This document shows, in pieces, positions 1 to 11,540 of a stretch of 64,000 nt of DNA (positions are counted from its first letter, which is position 1; the number at the start of each line of letters is the position of its first letter). Source of the DNA: Nissolia schottii (lineage: Eukaryota; Streptophyta; Magnoliopsida; Fabales; Fabaceae); contig QANU01095353.1 in the NCBI GenBank assembly GCA_003254905.1, positions 1 through 64,000 of the forward strand, read 5' to 3'. The notes under the pieces are model-generated. The model searched no databases, had not been told where the DNA came from, and saw nothing but the letters and a program-made list of their open reading frames with translations. The translations under genes were made by a program, and so were the position numbers.

Positions 1-175
1 GTTAATTGCAATTACCTTAAAACAAGAAGTAAACAAAGGTTTTGTATATTTCATTACACTGCACATTACATTACAGCATTATATGATTTGTGGCACAAAC
101 TGTTCAGAACCATGTCAGGGACACAAATTGATTTTATGTTAATGCTCAATGGACAGGGCACAAACATTTTACATG

Positions 176-1115
176 TTAATGCACAAGCATTTTCATGTAG
201 TTGCACAAACTTTTACAATTCAAAGTAGGGAAGTCGACAGTCGTTACCTCCAACACATATAGGCAGCCGTTGATGGTCTTGAGCTTGTTCCTCCGGTACT
301 GCCGGATACCGTCCACGATGTAATCGTGAATGTATTGACTCCAATTGTAACGTTGGGGGTCATCTACATCCATGATTGCGGCCAGGTATGCCGGGCTTGC
401 CATCGGGGCAGTGTTGGGGCAGAGAAAGCATTTTAATGCAGCCATTAAAAATGCTCTCCGGAAGGTGGGCCCTACCGGGTTTGCTCTGACAATGCCAATG
501 AGCTGGACAAGGCTTTGTTTCCTGAATGGGGCCAGCATTCCAACATGCTCGGGGCCGACCTCAGCGAACGCCTCCCCTACGAAGGACGTGTGGCAAAGTT
601 AATAAATGTGGGTGTGTGGATAAGAATATTTGGATGAACAAATAAGAATAAACAGAATAATGTATGGATAATATACCGTTGTGACGCAGTCCTAGTGCTG
701 CTCCAACCAGCTCAGTCTTAACATCCACTTTTCCGTATGGGGTGTTAAAGGAAGTGACCAGTTAGGTCATACGAGTCAGCCAATGCAAGGAGTAAAGGGT
801 GGTCAACTTGGTCACCCTCTATGTCAAGCAATGGTGCAAAACCCATTGCCACAACATCTTCCCGCTGTTCACGGGTCAATGCAGCACACACTTTTGCCAA
901 CTGCTTTGGCGAGCATTGTGTGTCAATTTTGCACTGCATGAACACAGGAATTACAGGTTGTTTTAGTACAGTTCTGGTGCATTTAAATAGGGATATATGG
1001 GGGAAGCATCGGTGTCGATTACCTTTCTGCTATCAGCCTTGCTGAGCGGGCTGTGAGGTGACGACGGTGCTTTGTCTACAGTTTTTCCCTTGGTTGATGG
1101 TCTTTTAGGTGCCAT
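176..1115 (-). pseudogene. Ulp1/plant-mobile-domain-like transposon ORF, fragmented
   Basis: Three minus-strand pieces read in order 1115-963, 945-745 and 538-176. The first starts MAPKRPSTKGK and is Lys/Ser/Pro-rich. The second contains SPKQLAKVCAALTREQRE followed by a GFAPLLDI stretch. The third contains ALKCFLCPN, then a DVDDPQRYNWSQYI-like stretch and a GCLYVLEV segment. The last two recall the regions upstream of the Ulp1 protease domain in ORFs carried by plant MULEs. The pieces lie in different frames separated by stops. They could be exons (the sequence before 935 looks like a splice acceptor) or decay products. The Cys protease catalytic region itself is not in the window. The family call is from recognition only. 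Confidence 0.4.
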
Positions 1116-1182
1116 GACTGTGTAAAGGATAATCAACACTCCTAAATTAAAAAAAGGGATCAAAACATGCAAGATGCAAATT

Positions 1183-1998
1183 AGTTAACGAGGTGAATGG
1201 ATAAACATTTATGATGTTCAAGGTGCCATTGAGTGATGTGCACAAACATTTACAAATAGTATGCACAAACATTTCTCGAACCAGTGCACAAACTTTTGTC
1301 CATGGGGTGCACATACATTGCGAGCACAGACATTTTACTGCACATATTTGTAAGTAAATCGGCTACAAAAATCAGTAACATTTTCGTGGACTAACATTTG
1401 TAGGTGATGAGCACAAACATTTATAAGAGATAAGCACAAACATTTATAGGTGATGAGCACAAACATTTATAAGAGATATGCACAAACATTTATAAGAGAT
1501 AAGCACAAACATTTATAAGTCAGCCAACAGTAAACATTTGTAGGTGCTGTGCACAAACATTTATAAGTCAGCCAACAGTAACTCGGCAACAGTTAACGAG
1601 GTGAATGCATAAACAGTTATGATGTTCAAGGTGCCATTGAGTGGTGTGCACAAACATTTACAAATAGTATGCACAAACATTTCTCGAACCAGTGCACAAA
1701 CTTTTGTCCATGGGGTGCACATACATTGCGAGCACAGACATTTTACTGCATATATTTGTGAGTAAATCGGCTACAAAAATCAGTAACAAACATTTTCGTG
1801 GACTAACATTTGTAGGTGATGAGCACAAACATTTATAAGAGATAAGCACAAACATTTATAGGTGATGAGCACAAACATTTATAAGAGATATGCACAAACA
1901 TTTATAAGAGATAAGCACAAACATTTATAGGTGATGAGCACAAACATTTATAAGTCAGCCAACAGTAACTCGGCATCATTCACATTATCAACTTTTTC
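1183..1998. repeat. 408-bp tandem duplication of CACAAACATTT minisatellite
   Basis: A unit starting AGTTAACGAGGTGAATG at 1183 recurs at 1591, so the period is 408 bp. Each copy carries the same single-copy-like segment (GATGTTCAAGGTGCCATTG, at 1213 and 1621) followed by a short array of roughly 20-bp units built on GCACAAACATTTATAAGAG or a TAGGTGATGA variant. More CACAAACATTT copies are scattered up to about 2170 and near 150-210. Confidence 0.9.
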
Positions 1999-2611
1999 GA
2001 TTTAAACACAAACATTTAAAGGTGGCGTGCACAAACATTTCATGCAAAGCACTTAAACACGAAGATCCATAAACACACAGATCACAAAATATTAGAGCAA
2101 ATGTTGTCATGGGATACAAGCAACGCACACACTCGTTGCACAAAGTTTAACGCAGTGTGTGCACAAACATTTTCGAGGACACAGCGAAGTGTAGTGTTTA
2201 AAACGAATACTGTACAAAAATTAAGCAAAATCATTTCAAACGAACGGTGAAGGCGAACGATTAAGCAAAATCATTTCAAACGAAGTGAGTCCGATGCACT
2301 CACCAATGTATTGTGTTATTCTCTGTTATTCGGGTGCGTAATCGCAGGAACAGTTGGTATGGAGAGTAGAAGGATGAAAATCGCAGAGGATGGAGGGAAG
2401 GTGGAAGGCGATGTCAAACAGAGAGGGTGAAGAGAGCGAATGGTTTGGATAGAGCGAAGGAAACGAAGGGGTTTCTCTGAAACGAAGGGGTTTATGTGAA
2501 TTTGAAAGAAGTCGAAGTGGAAGCGCGAAGCGTGGCCTCACGCGCCTGTTGATGTGAGTGGGAGAGGCACGGGGAGATGAGCGGTTATTTTGTGGGGTCA
2601 ATGTATTATAA

Positions 2612-2657
2612 TACGGGTGTATGTATGGTGTATCATTTGGGGTGTACGTGTAGCACT
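2612..2657. repeat. Terminal repeat of the MULE-like element
   Basis: GGTGTATGTATGGTGTAT, a short T/G spacer and GGTGTACGTGTAGC match the right ends of the MITEs at 24166 and about 24428. The left ends of those MITEs carry the same sequence inverted. The matching left end for this element is not in the window. Confidence 0.6.
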
Positions 2658-2929
2658 ACTGTAACAAGAATAAATTACTTTTATGCTTCTCTCTTTCCTC
2701 ACTCTTTTAATTTTGCTTACATTAATGCATTCCCTTAACAAAAAAGTTTTGTTGTCCAAGTCGTAAGAGTTGAAATATTTATTTAAGATTTCAAGATGAA
2801 AAAAGAGTTAGTTGCACGATTCAAACCCCCATTTCATACCTTCAGAGGTGACAAATAACTTTAAGAACCACAATTGCACTAGCCCAAGAAGAGAAGGAAA
2901 ATTTTGAGGAAACCTTAGGGTGAGTGAAG

Positions 2930-3245
2930 AAAAGGCTAAAGTAGTTTTTGCAAGGGGTGGATGATTGTCGGTTATGGATCATGGGGACCTTCGCAAGAGA
3001 ATTCTTGAGGAAGCTCACAGGAAAAACTTTACCATACACCCGAGCGTAACAAAGATGTTCCGTGATTTGAAGAAAATTTGATAGTGTTAGAGTATGGAAA
3101 GGGACATAGTAGAGATGGGGACAAAGTGTTTAGTCTGTCAAAACATGAAGATGGAGCACCAAAGACCATCTTGGATGCTTTAGCCCTTACAGATACTACA
3201 ATGGAAGTAGAAAAGTATTTTGATTGATTTCGTGAGGGCTTTTCC
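2930..3245 (+). pseudogene. Ty3/gypsy integrase N-terminal fragment, broken
   Basis: Plus-strand reading gives a stretch like DHGDLRKRILEEAH, a HPSVTKMFRDLKK stretch, then after stops a KCLVCQNMKMEHQRP stretch. This is the His2-Cys2 zinc-binding region at the start of a gypsy integrase. The second His (IHP) and the CLVC pair are readable. In-frame stops and the loss of the WWPGM segment show it is dead. It sits directly left of an LTR-like sequence starting at 3287, so it may be the tail of a truncated gypsy copy. Confidence 0.65.
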
Positions 3246-3286
3246 CTGAACGACAATTGAACATTGTAACATGGATTTTAACTATA

Positions 3287-4030
3287 TGATAGGGGGTTTT
3301 AGACCCCATTTCATTATTCCATAATTGAACATTACATCTTACAAATGTGTGATTTTAATGTTTAAATGACATGTTTTGCACATTGTCCTCGTTTATGCTA
3401 AATTGTGAAATATATAATTAATGGCACCGTTTTAAATGATTTTAATTATCTCGATAACCTATGTGTCTAACGTCTCGTGTTTGAGTTGTTAATATCATAG
3501 GAGATCGAGTGTTGGTTCGAGAAGTGGCGCAAAAGGAGCTAAGACAAAAGAGCAGAGTGTAGTAGAGTGCAAAAAAAGGCATTCTCGTTGCAGCGCTGTA
3601 AAACCCATGTCGTTGCAGCTTGTCCACAATACTGCAACACGAACTAGATAGCGAATTTTCACCTGATGCAGACTTGAAACCTTATTTTGGACACTTTCAA
3701 AGTTATAAATAGACATAGGGTGGAGGAACAACGTAATACTCTCTAATATTCTGCCTCCATAGTTTAGGTTTTGTAGTTTTTCTCTTTTATTTTCTGCACT
3801 TTAGGTTTATGTTAGTAGTGCGTAGTTATATTTCTTCAAGGATTGTAGGATTGTTGGAGCGCTCACATTGACTGCAAGATCCCAATTGTTCACGAAGTTC
3901 TTCCATTTATTTTATTCAGGCTGAGTTTAATTTAATTCTCCATTATTTTCTACTTTCTCATTTTCTCTATTTTATGCGTTTGAATCCTCCATCCATGGAG
4001 GATTAGTTTTATGATGCCTTGCATGCGTCT
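3287..4030 (+). mobile_element. LTR-like fragment, plus orientation
   Basis: Starts TGATAGGGGG and shares long blocks, in inverted orientation, with 7550-8325: the CCATAATTGAACATT block, CATAGG near ACGTCTCGTGTTTGAGTTG, GCGCAAAAGGAGCTAAG, GTTGGAGCGCTCAC and the GGAGGATTAGTTTTAT block. The match is clear but diverged. It looks like the first part of the same LTR family, facing the opposite way to the copy at 6972-8325. Confidence 0.6.
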
Positions 4031-5470
4031 CTATTTACATTCCCCTATAAAGCCGCAAACCTCAGGGAGACACTCAAGCCGACTCACTAACTATTAGACA
4101 ACTGTGCAATATACATGATAGTCCAAGAATAAAGTGCATTTACACAAGAGATGGTATCACTGTGAACAAAACTAATTTTCCTAGCATAATAATCATGAGC
4201 AAAGAATAAATCAAGGCATGTTAAAATTAATGGAGCCTCACCGGTTAGTGTATGTCATTCATCAGTCACAGTGTATAGGTTCATCTCTCAAACACTACAC
4301 TAGAGCCACCTCCATAGGCTTGACTTTCTTCTAAGCATCACGGATCACCAATTAAACATGAAATGTATCAAGAGGTCTTTTAAAGGTTGTAATGGGGCCA
4401 AGGTCAAGTTGGGACATTATATGGCTAGTGAGCTAAAGCCTAAGACTTCGTAGAATCAATGGCATATGTGCTAACCAACGGTGCAAGGACCTTGATCTCC
4501 ACTAGCTCCTCTTTATTCCTTAATTAACCCGGTGACAAATTCCTAAAACACTTTATTCACTTTTTTTTCACTTTCTTTTTCAACATTTTTTTTTCTTTTC
4601 AACTCTTTCCAATATTCCTGGGAAAATTGTCACCACTTGTCCACTAGCTTAGGGGAGAGTTTTTGTCGATGCACCTAATTGGTTGTTTTATGGATTTGTT
4701 ACCTCATAAAATTTTTGTGTACAAGAAAATTTTATTAATTTTTCAACCAATCAGAGCATTTGTGGTCCTTCTCCCCTTACTTTGAATGTTACATGTCCTC
4801 ATGTAACCCCACACTTGTTGCTTAGCACATATGGAAAAATTATCCACAATTCTCCTAAGCCCTAAAGCTAGGTGTATCATGATTTTTTCTTGGTTATCGG
4901 CTTGTATTGTGCTAACAATTCAACAAAAAGGCTAATATGGCTCAAACAGGCTAACAAGGGCCAAACATTCAAGGTAGGCTACTATGGATATGTAAGCTAA
5001 ATCACAAGGAATGTCTCAATCATGTCACATGTCATGCATAATGGTGAAAGTGCAATACAGAGAATCAAACAAGTTCTAGACTTGAATTCTAGTGAGTGTG
5101 CACACATCAAAGAAGGGTATGGCGTGTAGTGCTGCCATCCTATTAAAGGCTCAAAAGCTTACTAGGTAATTTCATCCAATTAATTGAAGCACGCCAAGAT
5201 ATATTAAATGCTCACTTAAACATAATGCCTAAACAGATATAACTAGACGTAGCATTTCATAGTGCACAGATCAACCATCAACTAATCTAAATTGTCCTCT
5301 ATTCGTGAATTTCCACACATATTGCACAGATACACAAAATAAAATCATTATCGTAAGCACGCCAAAATAATAAATCTCCCACCCACACTTAAAGAAAAGC
5401 ACCAGCCTTGGTGCACAAGATAGGTCAAGATCAAAATTAAAAGCTAAAGTAAAGAAAATGAAAGAAAGAC
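4031..5470 (-). mobile_element. Non-coding internal region of a gypsy-type element
   Basis: No ORF of note on either strand. Read on the minus strand, the block just after the gag-like ORFs begins with a TTTAAGTGTGGGTGGGAG motif. Comparable short G-rich motifs follow the coding part of several plant gypsy and LARD elements. The rest looks like spacer. Attribution to the element at 5471-8325 is by position and is inference. Confidence 0.4.
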
Positions 5471-6360
5471 TTACAAATGGTGGATTGTCTCCTGCCCAAC
5501 ACTTTTGTTTAACATCCTTAAGTTGGATGCTTGGAACCTCTTAGGATGGATCATGTTTGAACTGTTCGAAGAACACCCACCAAGGTTTGCTTTGGTAGCC
5601 TCCACCTGGGTCCTATACCATATAAGCCATGTCATGGCCTTTGAAGCCATGTTTCTTTTGGGACCTAAGCTTGTGATCTTCCATTGATGTCGTGAAAATT
5701 TAAGGCTTCGCCTTGGCTTGGTCATCCAGCAATGATTGACTCTAAGAGGGGATGGATGAAAGTTCCCACTAGGAGGCTTCTTGAACCTTTCATTCACACT
5801 TTCTAACCTTTCCCTAGTAGTGATGATAGAGTCCCCAAGCCATGCACATAAGGCCCGCAACTGACCATGAGTCTCCAAGTGAGCATACTCACATGGTCCA
5901 CGGAGAGGGACGTGTATCAGAGTGTGGCTCGAGTGGTGGTAACTGATAGGCTAGGAGAGGGGATGATGGAAGTAATGGAATAGATGGCGGAATTAGGCAG
6001 AAAAGCAGGCTCAACCAACACCTCTACCACACTAGGAATAAAGCGATTGATATGCGCTTCTTCCTCTGGTTGTGGCTCTTCATACACCATCTTTGTATCA
6101 GATTCATCATCAAGAATGATGAACCGTGTTGTCTCCTCCACCAAAACCTCTGCAAGCCCACCATCATCAATGATGTCAAGCGATGGGTCTTCACACACAA
6201 CCTCATTATCTTGGTGATCCTCTCCCCAATGCTCACTAGATGCACCCATGGTTTCATTAGCCCTTAATTGATTTAGCTCATATCTCACATCTTGCATCAC
6301 CCTCTGATTCTCCTGAATCATCCTCTGGGTTTCCTGCATCATTCTCATTATCTCATGCAT
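5471..6360 (-). pseudogene. Gag-like or spacer ORF of the non-autonomous gypsy element, frameshifted
   Basis: Two minus-strand ORFs in different frames lie end to end. The upstream one (6360-5917) opens with a Met/Gln/Arg-rich repeat (MMQETQRMIQENQRVMQD) predicted to form a coiled coil, then an acidic stretch. The downstream one (5878-5471) is basic and shows no domain I recognise. They sit about 600 bp inside a tRNA-Asp type primer site, the position expected for gag. No protease, reverse transcriptase or integrase follows. I do not recognise a specific gag family, so function is assigned by position only. Confidence 0.4.
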
Positions 6361-6950
6361 CAGTTTTTCTTCAGAATCGAGAGATAGGGTAGGAAGCTAT
6401 AAAGTTTGTTTCTGGTAAGGGGGAGGCTGGCATGAGGATTCTAGTGTAGGTTGGCAATATGTGGGTTCTAGTGGAAAGGAATATGGTAGATACATGTCAT
6501 GTAGGTATGGTAGAAGTTCGAGTGGGGTTGGTTGGTAATGTTATGAAGAGGTTGGGTGGGAGAGGGAAAAGCAAAGTGCTGGGTAAGGTTGGTAGGTGTA
6601 GGATGGTAAATTCACTATACCACATTTTCTCAAGTGGTCACCCCATTGTGTTTTAGAAAACTCGGCGATATGTCGCGACATGGTTTTTACTACCTTCCGA
6701 CCTATGTCCTTAGGCAAACCTTCCAACTCCTCCCTCTTGCGGTCATATCTCTACTCAAAATTATCATAATCCACTCCATTATCTGAAAAGTAAGAGACAC
6801 TATACCATTACGAACTAGGAGAATTGTTAGAATACATGTTAAGACATTATTATTATTTTTTAATTTTTTTGAAAATGGAAGCAAAAATAAATAAAATAAT
6901 AAAAGAAAAGAAAAGAAAAATAATGAAGAAAAGAATTAGCTAAATTGCTT

Positions 6951-6967
6951 TCCCGGCAAATTCGCCA
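6951..6967 (-). other. Primer binding site, tRNA-Asp type (degenerate)
   Basis: On the minus strand this reads TGGCGAATTTGCCGGGA. The usual Athila/Tat-type site complementary to the 3' end of tRNA-Asp is TGGCGCCGTTGCCGGGGA, so the site is mutated in the middle and one base shorter. It lies four bases inside the end of the LTR at 6972, which fixes element orientation as minus. Confidence 0.6.
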
Positions 6968-6971
6968 AATT

Positions 6972-8325
6972 TGACGTAGAGATTGTCGCCTATCTCTTTA
7001 TCAAATAATTTAAAAGACAAATCAACCCAAATAAAATGCGTTATAGGTTGACTTGGATCGACTCACGAGGAAGCAATAAGGCCAATTATAGTAAGCTGGG
7101 GTTTGATTTGAGTAAATTTGATTAAAATAAGTTAACAATTAATAAAGGCAATACCCTGTATACGTTTTTTTTTCCTATATTAAAGATTAATTATCATTGA
7201 TTTCTTAATTAATTATTCATAAAATGGATGTTCATTAGTCAAAGATCTCTAACTAATGTGCAATTTTCTTAAGAAATTATAATCACTCTTTCCTAAGCAT
7301 CAACTAATATACGAATTAACAACTATGATCGCAACATCAAAAACCTATACAAATTATATTCCTAATTGTAAAACCTAATCAAATTTGATTAGTTCCTAAG
7401 GTTCCCTAATCCCAATTTAATAAATCCTAAAATCGTCAAGATTTATCAATCCAAAATTAATCCTAACCAATAACATGCCATCGCTATATTATTAATTAGA
7501 AGGGGGAGAGAATTATGAATTATTATGAAGCGCAGGAACCTCCAATTAATCTTAATCCTAGAGTTATCGCATGCAAGGTATTATAAAACTACTCCTTCAT
7601 AAGTGGAGGATAAAAACTCATAATAATAAATTTAAATAACAGAAACATATATGAAAAGAATAACGAACCTAAATTAGAAATCGGCGGAAGAAACGAAGTT
7701 GAACACGAAAGAACTTGAACGCAATCGTGAGAGCTCCAACAATATTTGAACAAAAAGGAACTATCTAAGCATCACTAACAAAGACCCATGATGCTGGAAA
7801 AATAAAGAAAAACTGTAAAGAAACTAATCTACAAGGCAGAGTATGAAATTGTGTCATTTCCCTTCATCCTTTGTCTATTTATAACCCCATGGGATCAAAA
7901 AATAGGGTTTCAGGTCGCTGGAGGTGACAATCCACGACCAGGCTCACGCTTTAGCGCTCTGGACGCACTGCAGCGACACGAAGATTATTGGGCGCTCCAA
8001 GGCCTCATACGCGTTCCAACGCGCTTTCGAAAGCTGTTTACTCCTTTCTACACTCTATTCTTCCTTCCTTAGCTCCTTTTGCGCTACTTCTTGCACCAAT
8101 ACTCAATTACCTGTGATTCTAACAACTCAAACACAAGATGTTAAACGCATAGGTTATTCGAGATATTTAAATCATTCAAAAATGGTGCTTAAACTTTAGA
8201 TTTCTCAATTATATACAGAAAAGGATAATATGTGAAGCATACCAATTAATCATAAAAACCACATATTTTTAGGATTCAATGTTCAATTATGGAATACTAA
8301 AATGTGGGATAAAATCCCCCTATCA
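6972..8325 (-). mobile_element. 5' LTR of a gypsy-type (Athila/Tat-like) element, minus orientation
   Basis: On the minus strand the LTR starts TGATAGGGGG at 8325 and ends in TCA at 6972, right before the primer site, giving about 1.35 kb. The first ~780 bp match the inverted copy at 3287-4030. No second LTR in the same orientation is visible, so the element is truncated or was rearranged. Confidence 0.55.
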
Positions 8326-9560
8326 CCTATTTATACTAAAATAAGAAACTCAATAAATAAGGAAACTAATAAAAACCCTAAAATTAGTAAAAGGGTCCAC
8401 ATAATACCTAAGGTCCAAAATAATAATAAATACTAATAGAAACTCACATAATTAATAATAACAAAAGCAAATAGAGTCCAATTAATTAAGACTAGATCTC
8501 TAGTTCAACCCGGATCTTTGGTTATATTCAAAATCAACAATCTTAGATTTTCTTGAACATTTAGATTGTTCAAAGTGAAAAATCAATCTTCTAGAACAGT
8601 TAGCTTAGTCCAAGTCAAATGTCTTGGAACTCATGAATGGTCAACTTAGTCTTTACAACAAAGTTATCTGAGAAATCTTTTTCATCAAATGTTTGCATCA
8701 CGACTACCTAGATTCCATACCCGATTCTCATTAGAAACTGCACAAATCTGAATCTGGCATACCTTCATTGGTGACTACACGAATCTAAATCCAATTCCAA
8801 ATCCAATTCAGAAAGTACTCCCCCAACATCTTCGTCGGCAGGATCCAACATATCGGTGAAGCTGTGTGCTCGGGTGGGGGTAGAGGATGTGGAGTTGGTG
8901 GTGGGCATGGTGGATGAAGATGATGATAAGAGAAAATAGTGAGTGGGTGGCGTTCCATCACTACAAACAACAACGAATGTGTCGTGTTGCTTCAAACAAT
9001 GGTCGCATTATGGGCTATGCAACACGGGTCGTGCAATAGAGAGTAACATTGTTCTGCTTGGCTTGGCCATGTGAGAAGAAGACACGCAACTAGTAGATGC
9101 GGTGCGAGAGATAGTGTGAGAGAGACGATGATTTGGGAGCGGTGAAGAAGGTAGAGATGGAGAAGGTGAAGAGAGATGAACGATTTGCAAGATGATGAAT
9201 GGCCTATGATGAAGAGAGTTGAAGAGAGGTGATGAAGGTGAAGAGAAATTAACGGCAAGATGACAAATCTAGCGAGATTTGGGTTTCTTTTTAATGGGTT
9301 GGGTGGTTTAGGTACATGGGTGGAGTCATGAGTGGGTTAGAGATGTGGTTCAAGTGGCATGTGCAAGTCACATGCCACTTGCCACGTGGCAATTTTAATT
9401 TTCACGTCAGTAGCTAAAGTGTTAGACTAGTGGCAGGGAGAAAAACAAAAAAAAAAGTTTATGAGATATTGAACACAATTTATTTTTTAATTAGGGTGCA
9501 AATTCAAATATTACGATATATGAAGGGGCAAAACATGTTAAATCCTTAATTTATTCTTTA
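8326..9560. other. Intergenic, no recognisable gene
   Basis: Short minus-strand ORFs at 8765-9258 are Ser/His/Leu/Pro-rich and match nothing I recognise. The strand is purine-rich (GATGAAG, GGTGAAGAGAG runs), and the palindromic TGCAAGTCACATGCCACTTG around 9363-9382 resembles ends of small transposons. Confidence 0.4.
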
Positions 9561-11540
9561 ATCAGGTCGGCACAAATAATAATATTTTAGTAGTTCAGAT
9601 AATTCTGACAATACAAGAAAATGGTGGTGAAGCGATCTAATCCACAAGCTCCATGATTTTATACAGAAATCAACAGAGTAATCCCAGCTGAATTTCGTAG
9701 TGCGATTTTACCAATCTCAACTTTAAACCCTTGAAATTAATCATGAGCTCCATTATACAAAATCCAGATATACATGCAATGCATATTGGAATTCTCAACA
9801 TGGATGGCTAGCCTGTTTCCCGGTCAACAAAATCTATAATCCTCATGCCCATTATAATAATGACCTCAAAATATGACATCTAGAACACAGAATCTAACTT
9901 AGGGATGCAAATGCATAATTTAATTGACATGCCAGCCAATAAAACTTGAGTATCTCACATGGTATTTCTAAGTTACCGTGCCCCCCTAATGTTCTGAGAT
10001 TATAATAAACTTCAAAAGAATCCAAGAAATTTGTTACAAACATCCGTCTGATTTACATTGGTTATATTGGTCGGTGTGGGGACCAGGCTGCAGAATTATA
10101 TTCTTTGCGCTTTGATATTTAGTTCCAGTTCCAGTTCCAGTCAGGAATCCACGTACTGGCCATGCACTTCCATCAAAATCTTGGACTTGTCTCAAGTGCT
10201 AAGCATTTATCTATAACAACATGCCATATCAAGCTAAGATAGTTGTATTAGAAGGCAGCTGGGGTGCATTTTTACATTCTTCATCGCATGTGAATATATA
10301 ATAATTGGAAAATGGTAAAATGAAGCTTTACGCACAATGTTGTGTTGGGGGTGAATAAGCATTCACATAAATAGATAATGAAACCGCATCATATTAGTTT
10401 CGGTTCGGATATGTCTTGGGGTTTTTGTCTTAATAGTTTTTTTTTTTTTGGAGGTTTTAGCAAGACTCAATCTATAGTAGTGCGTAAATAATTTGAGAAT
10501 TCACGTGTCCATCAACATTAGGTATTTAGAATTGGGTGATTGTGGGAGTGTGGGAGTTACCGGTAATGTTATAAATGAGCGAAGATTCATGTGTAAATAA
10601 GTGACATAATTAAAAAATCAATCACATTAGTCACTTGATTCTCTCTCTGGTTATATGCTGAATTTCCTACTCTTTTCCATTTATATCCATATGTACTATC
10701 AAAATACCAACAAGGTAGTAATTATATTTAATGACAGTGAATTAAGAATTAATAAAAAAAGTAAAGCGACAACTATATATATATATATATATATATATAT
10801 TATGAAACAAATGGAGTATAACTTAATTTAGGCTATCTACTCAATTTTGTATGTATTGTCTTATATATGTCTAGATTGATTAAGTTTTATGAGAAATCAT
10901 TTTTTCCACGAGGAAGCAAAAGAATTCATGCACCACGTAAGATCTAAAGTATTAATACTTTTCTCTATCCATTACTTTCTCTATTTTCTAAAAAGAAAAA
11001 AATTAATGTTTTGGATCTTAGGTGCTCCATGAATTCTTTTATTCTAGGGTAGACAAAAGAATTTCTCATTTTTACTGTATGATATTTTTCTTTTCGATTG
11101 TCATTGATTAAAGGGCTTAAACTCAAGTCCTATTCAATTCTATCACTGTCAGTGTCGACATCCATACATTAGTTCCATTTTCTCGAATGAGTTTAAAGCC
11201 CCAATTCTTCAGATAGACGACCAAGTTGTGTTGTAAAGTCAAGCACCGTAATCTTTTTAAGAGGGAACCAGTTAGCTAATATTCCTCCATCACTTGGCTT
11301 CCACTAAAAGGGTTGGAGTAATGGTGGATATTTCTAGGATAAAAAATTCTCTAAACTGATCAAGATTCATTGATCATGGTCACTTCTTAACGTCAGCCTT
11401 TTCCCTATTTTGCTCCTTGAGAAGGTAAAGATGGGAAAAAGATAGACAACACAAGTCAAACGGAGTTAGATATGTTTCCAACCAGCCTCCAGTTCGGATA
11501 TTCTGTTTCACCTTTCGTTTCTTAATTCCCCGACCTCCCT
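9561..11540. other. Intergenic, AT-rich
   Basis: No ORF of coding quality. The stretch contains a (TA)n microsatellite at 10774-10802 and a short triplicated CCAGTT motif near 10122-10141. Nothing else is recognised. Confidence 0.5.
10774..10802. repeat. (TA)n microsatellite
   Basis: About 14 uninterrupted TA units. Confidence 0.95.

Larger units (their letters stand above)
1..2657 (-). mobile_element. MULE-like element, right part (left end outside window)
   Basis: The block ends on the right at 2612-2657 with GGTGTATGTATGGTGTAT followed by a GGTGTACGTGTAGC terminus. The same terminus closes two small elements at 23.95-24.43 kb. Inside it are decayed minus-strand ORFs resembling the Ulp1/plant-mobile-domain regions carried by some plant Mutator-like elements, and long arrays of CACAAACATTT. 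No transposase is visible in the window and the left end is not seen, so the MULE assignment is inference from the carried ORFs and the terminal repeats. Confidence 0.45.

Noticed and set aside
8765-9258. Overlapping Ser/Pro/Leu-rich minus-strand ORFs
   Set aside because: Low complexity, several frames open at once, and no recognised domain or splice context.
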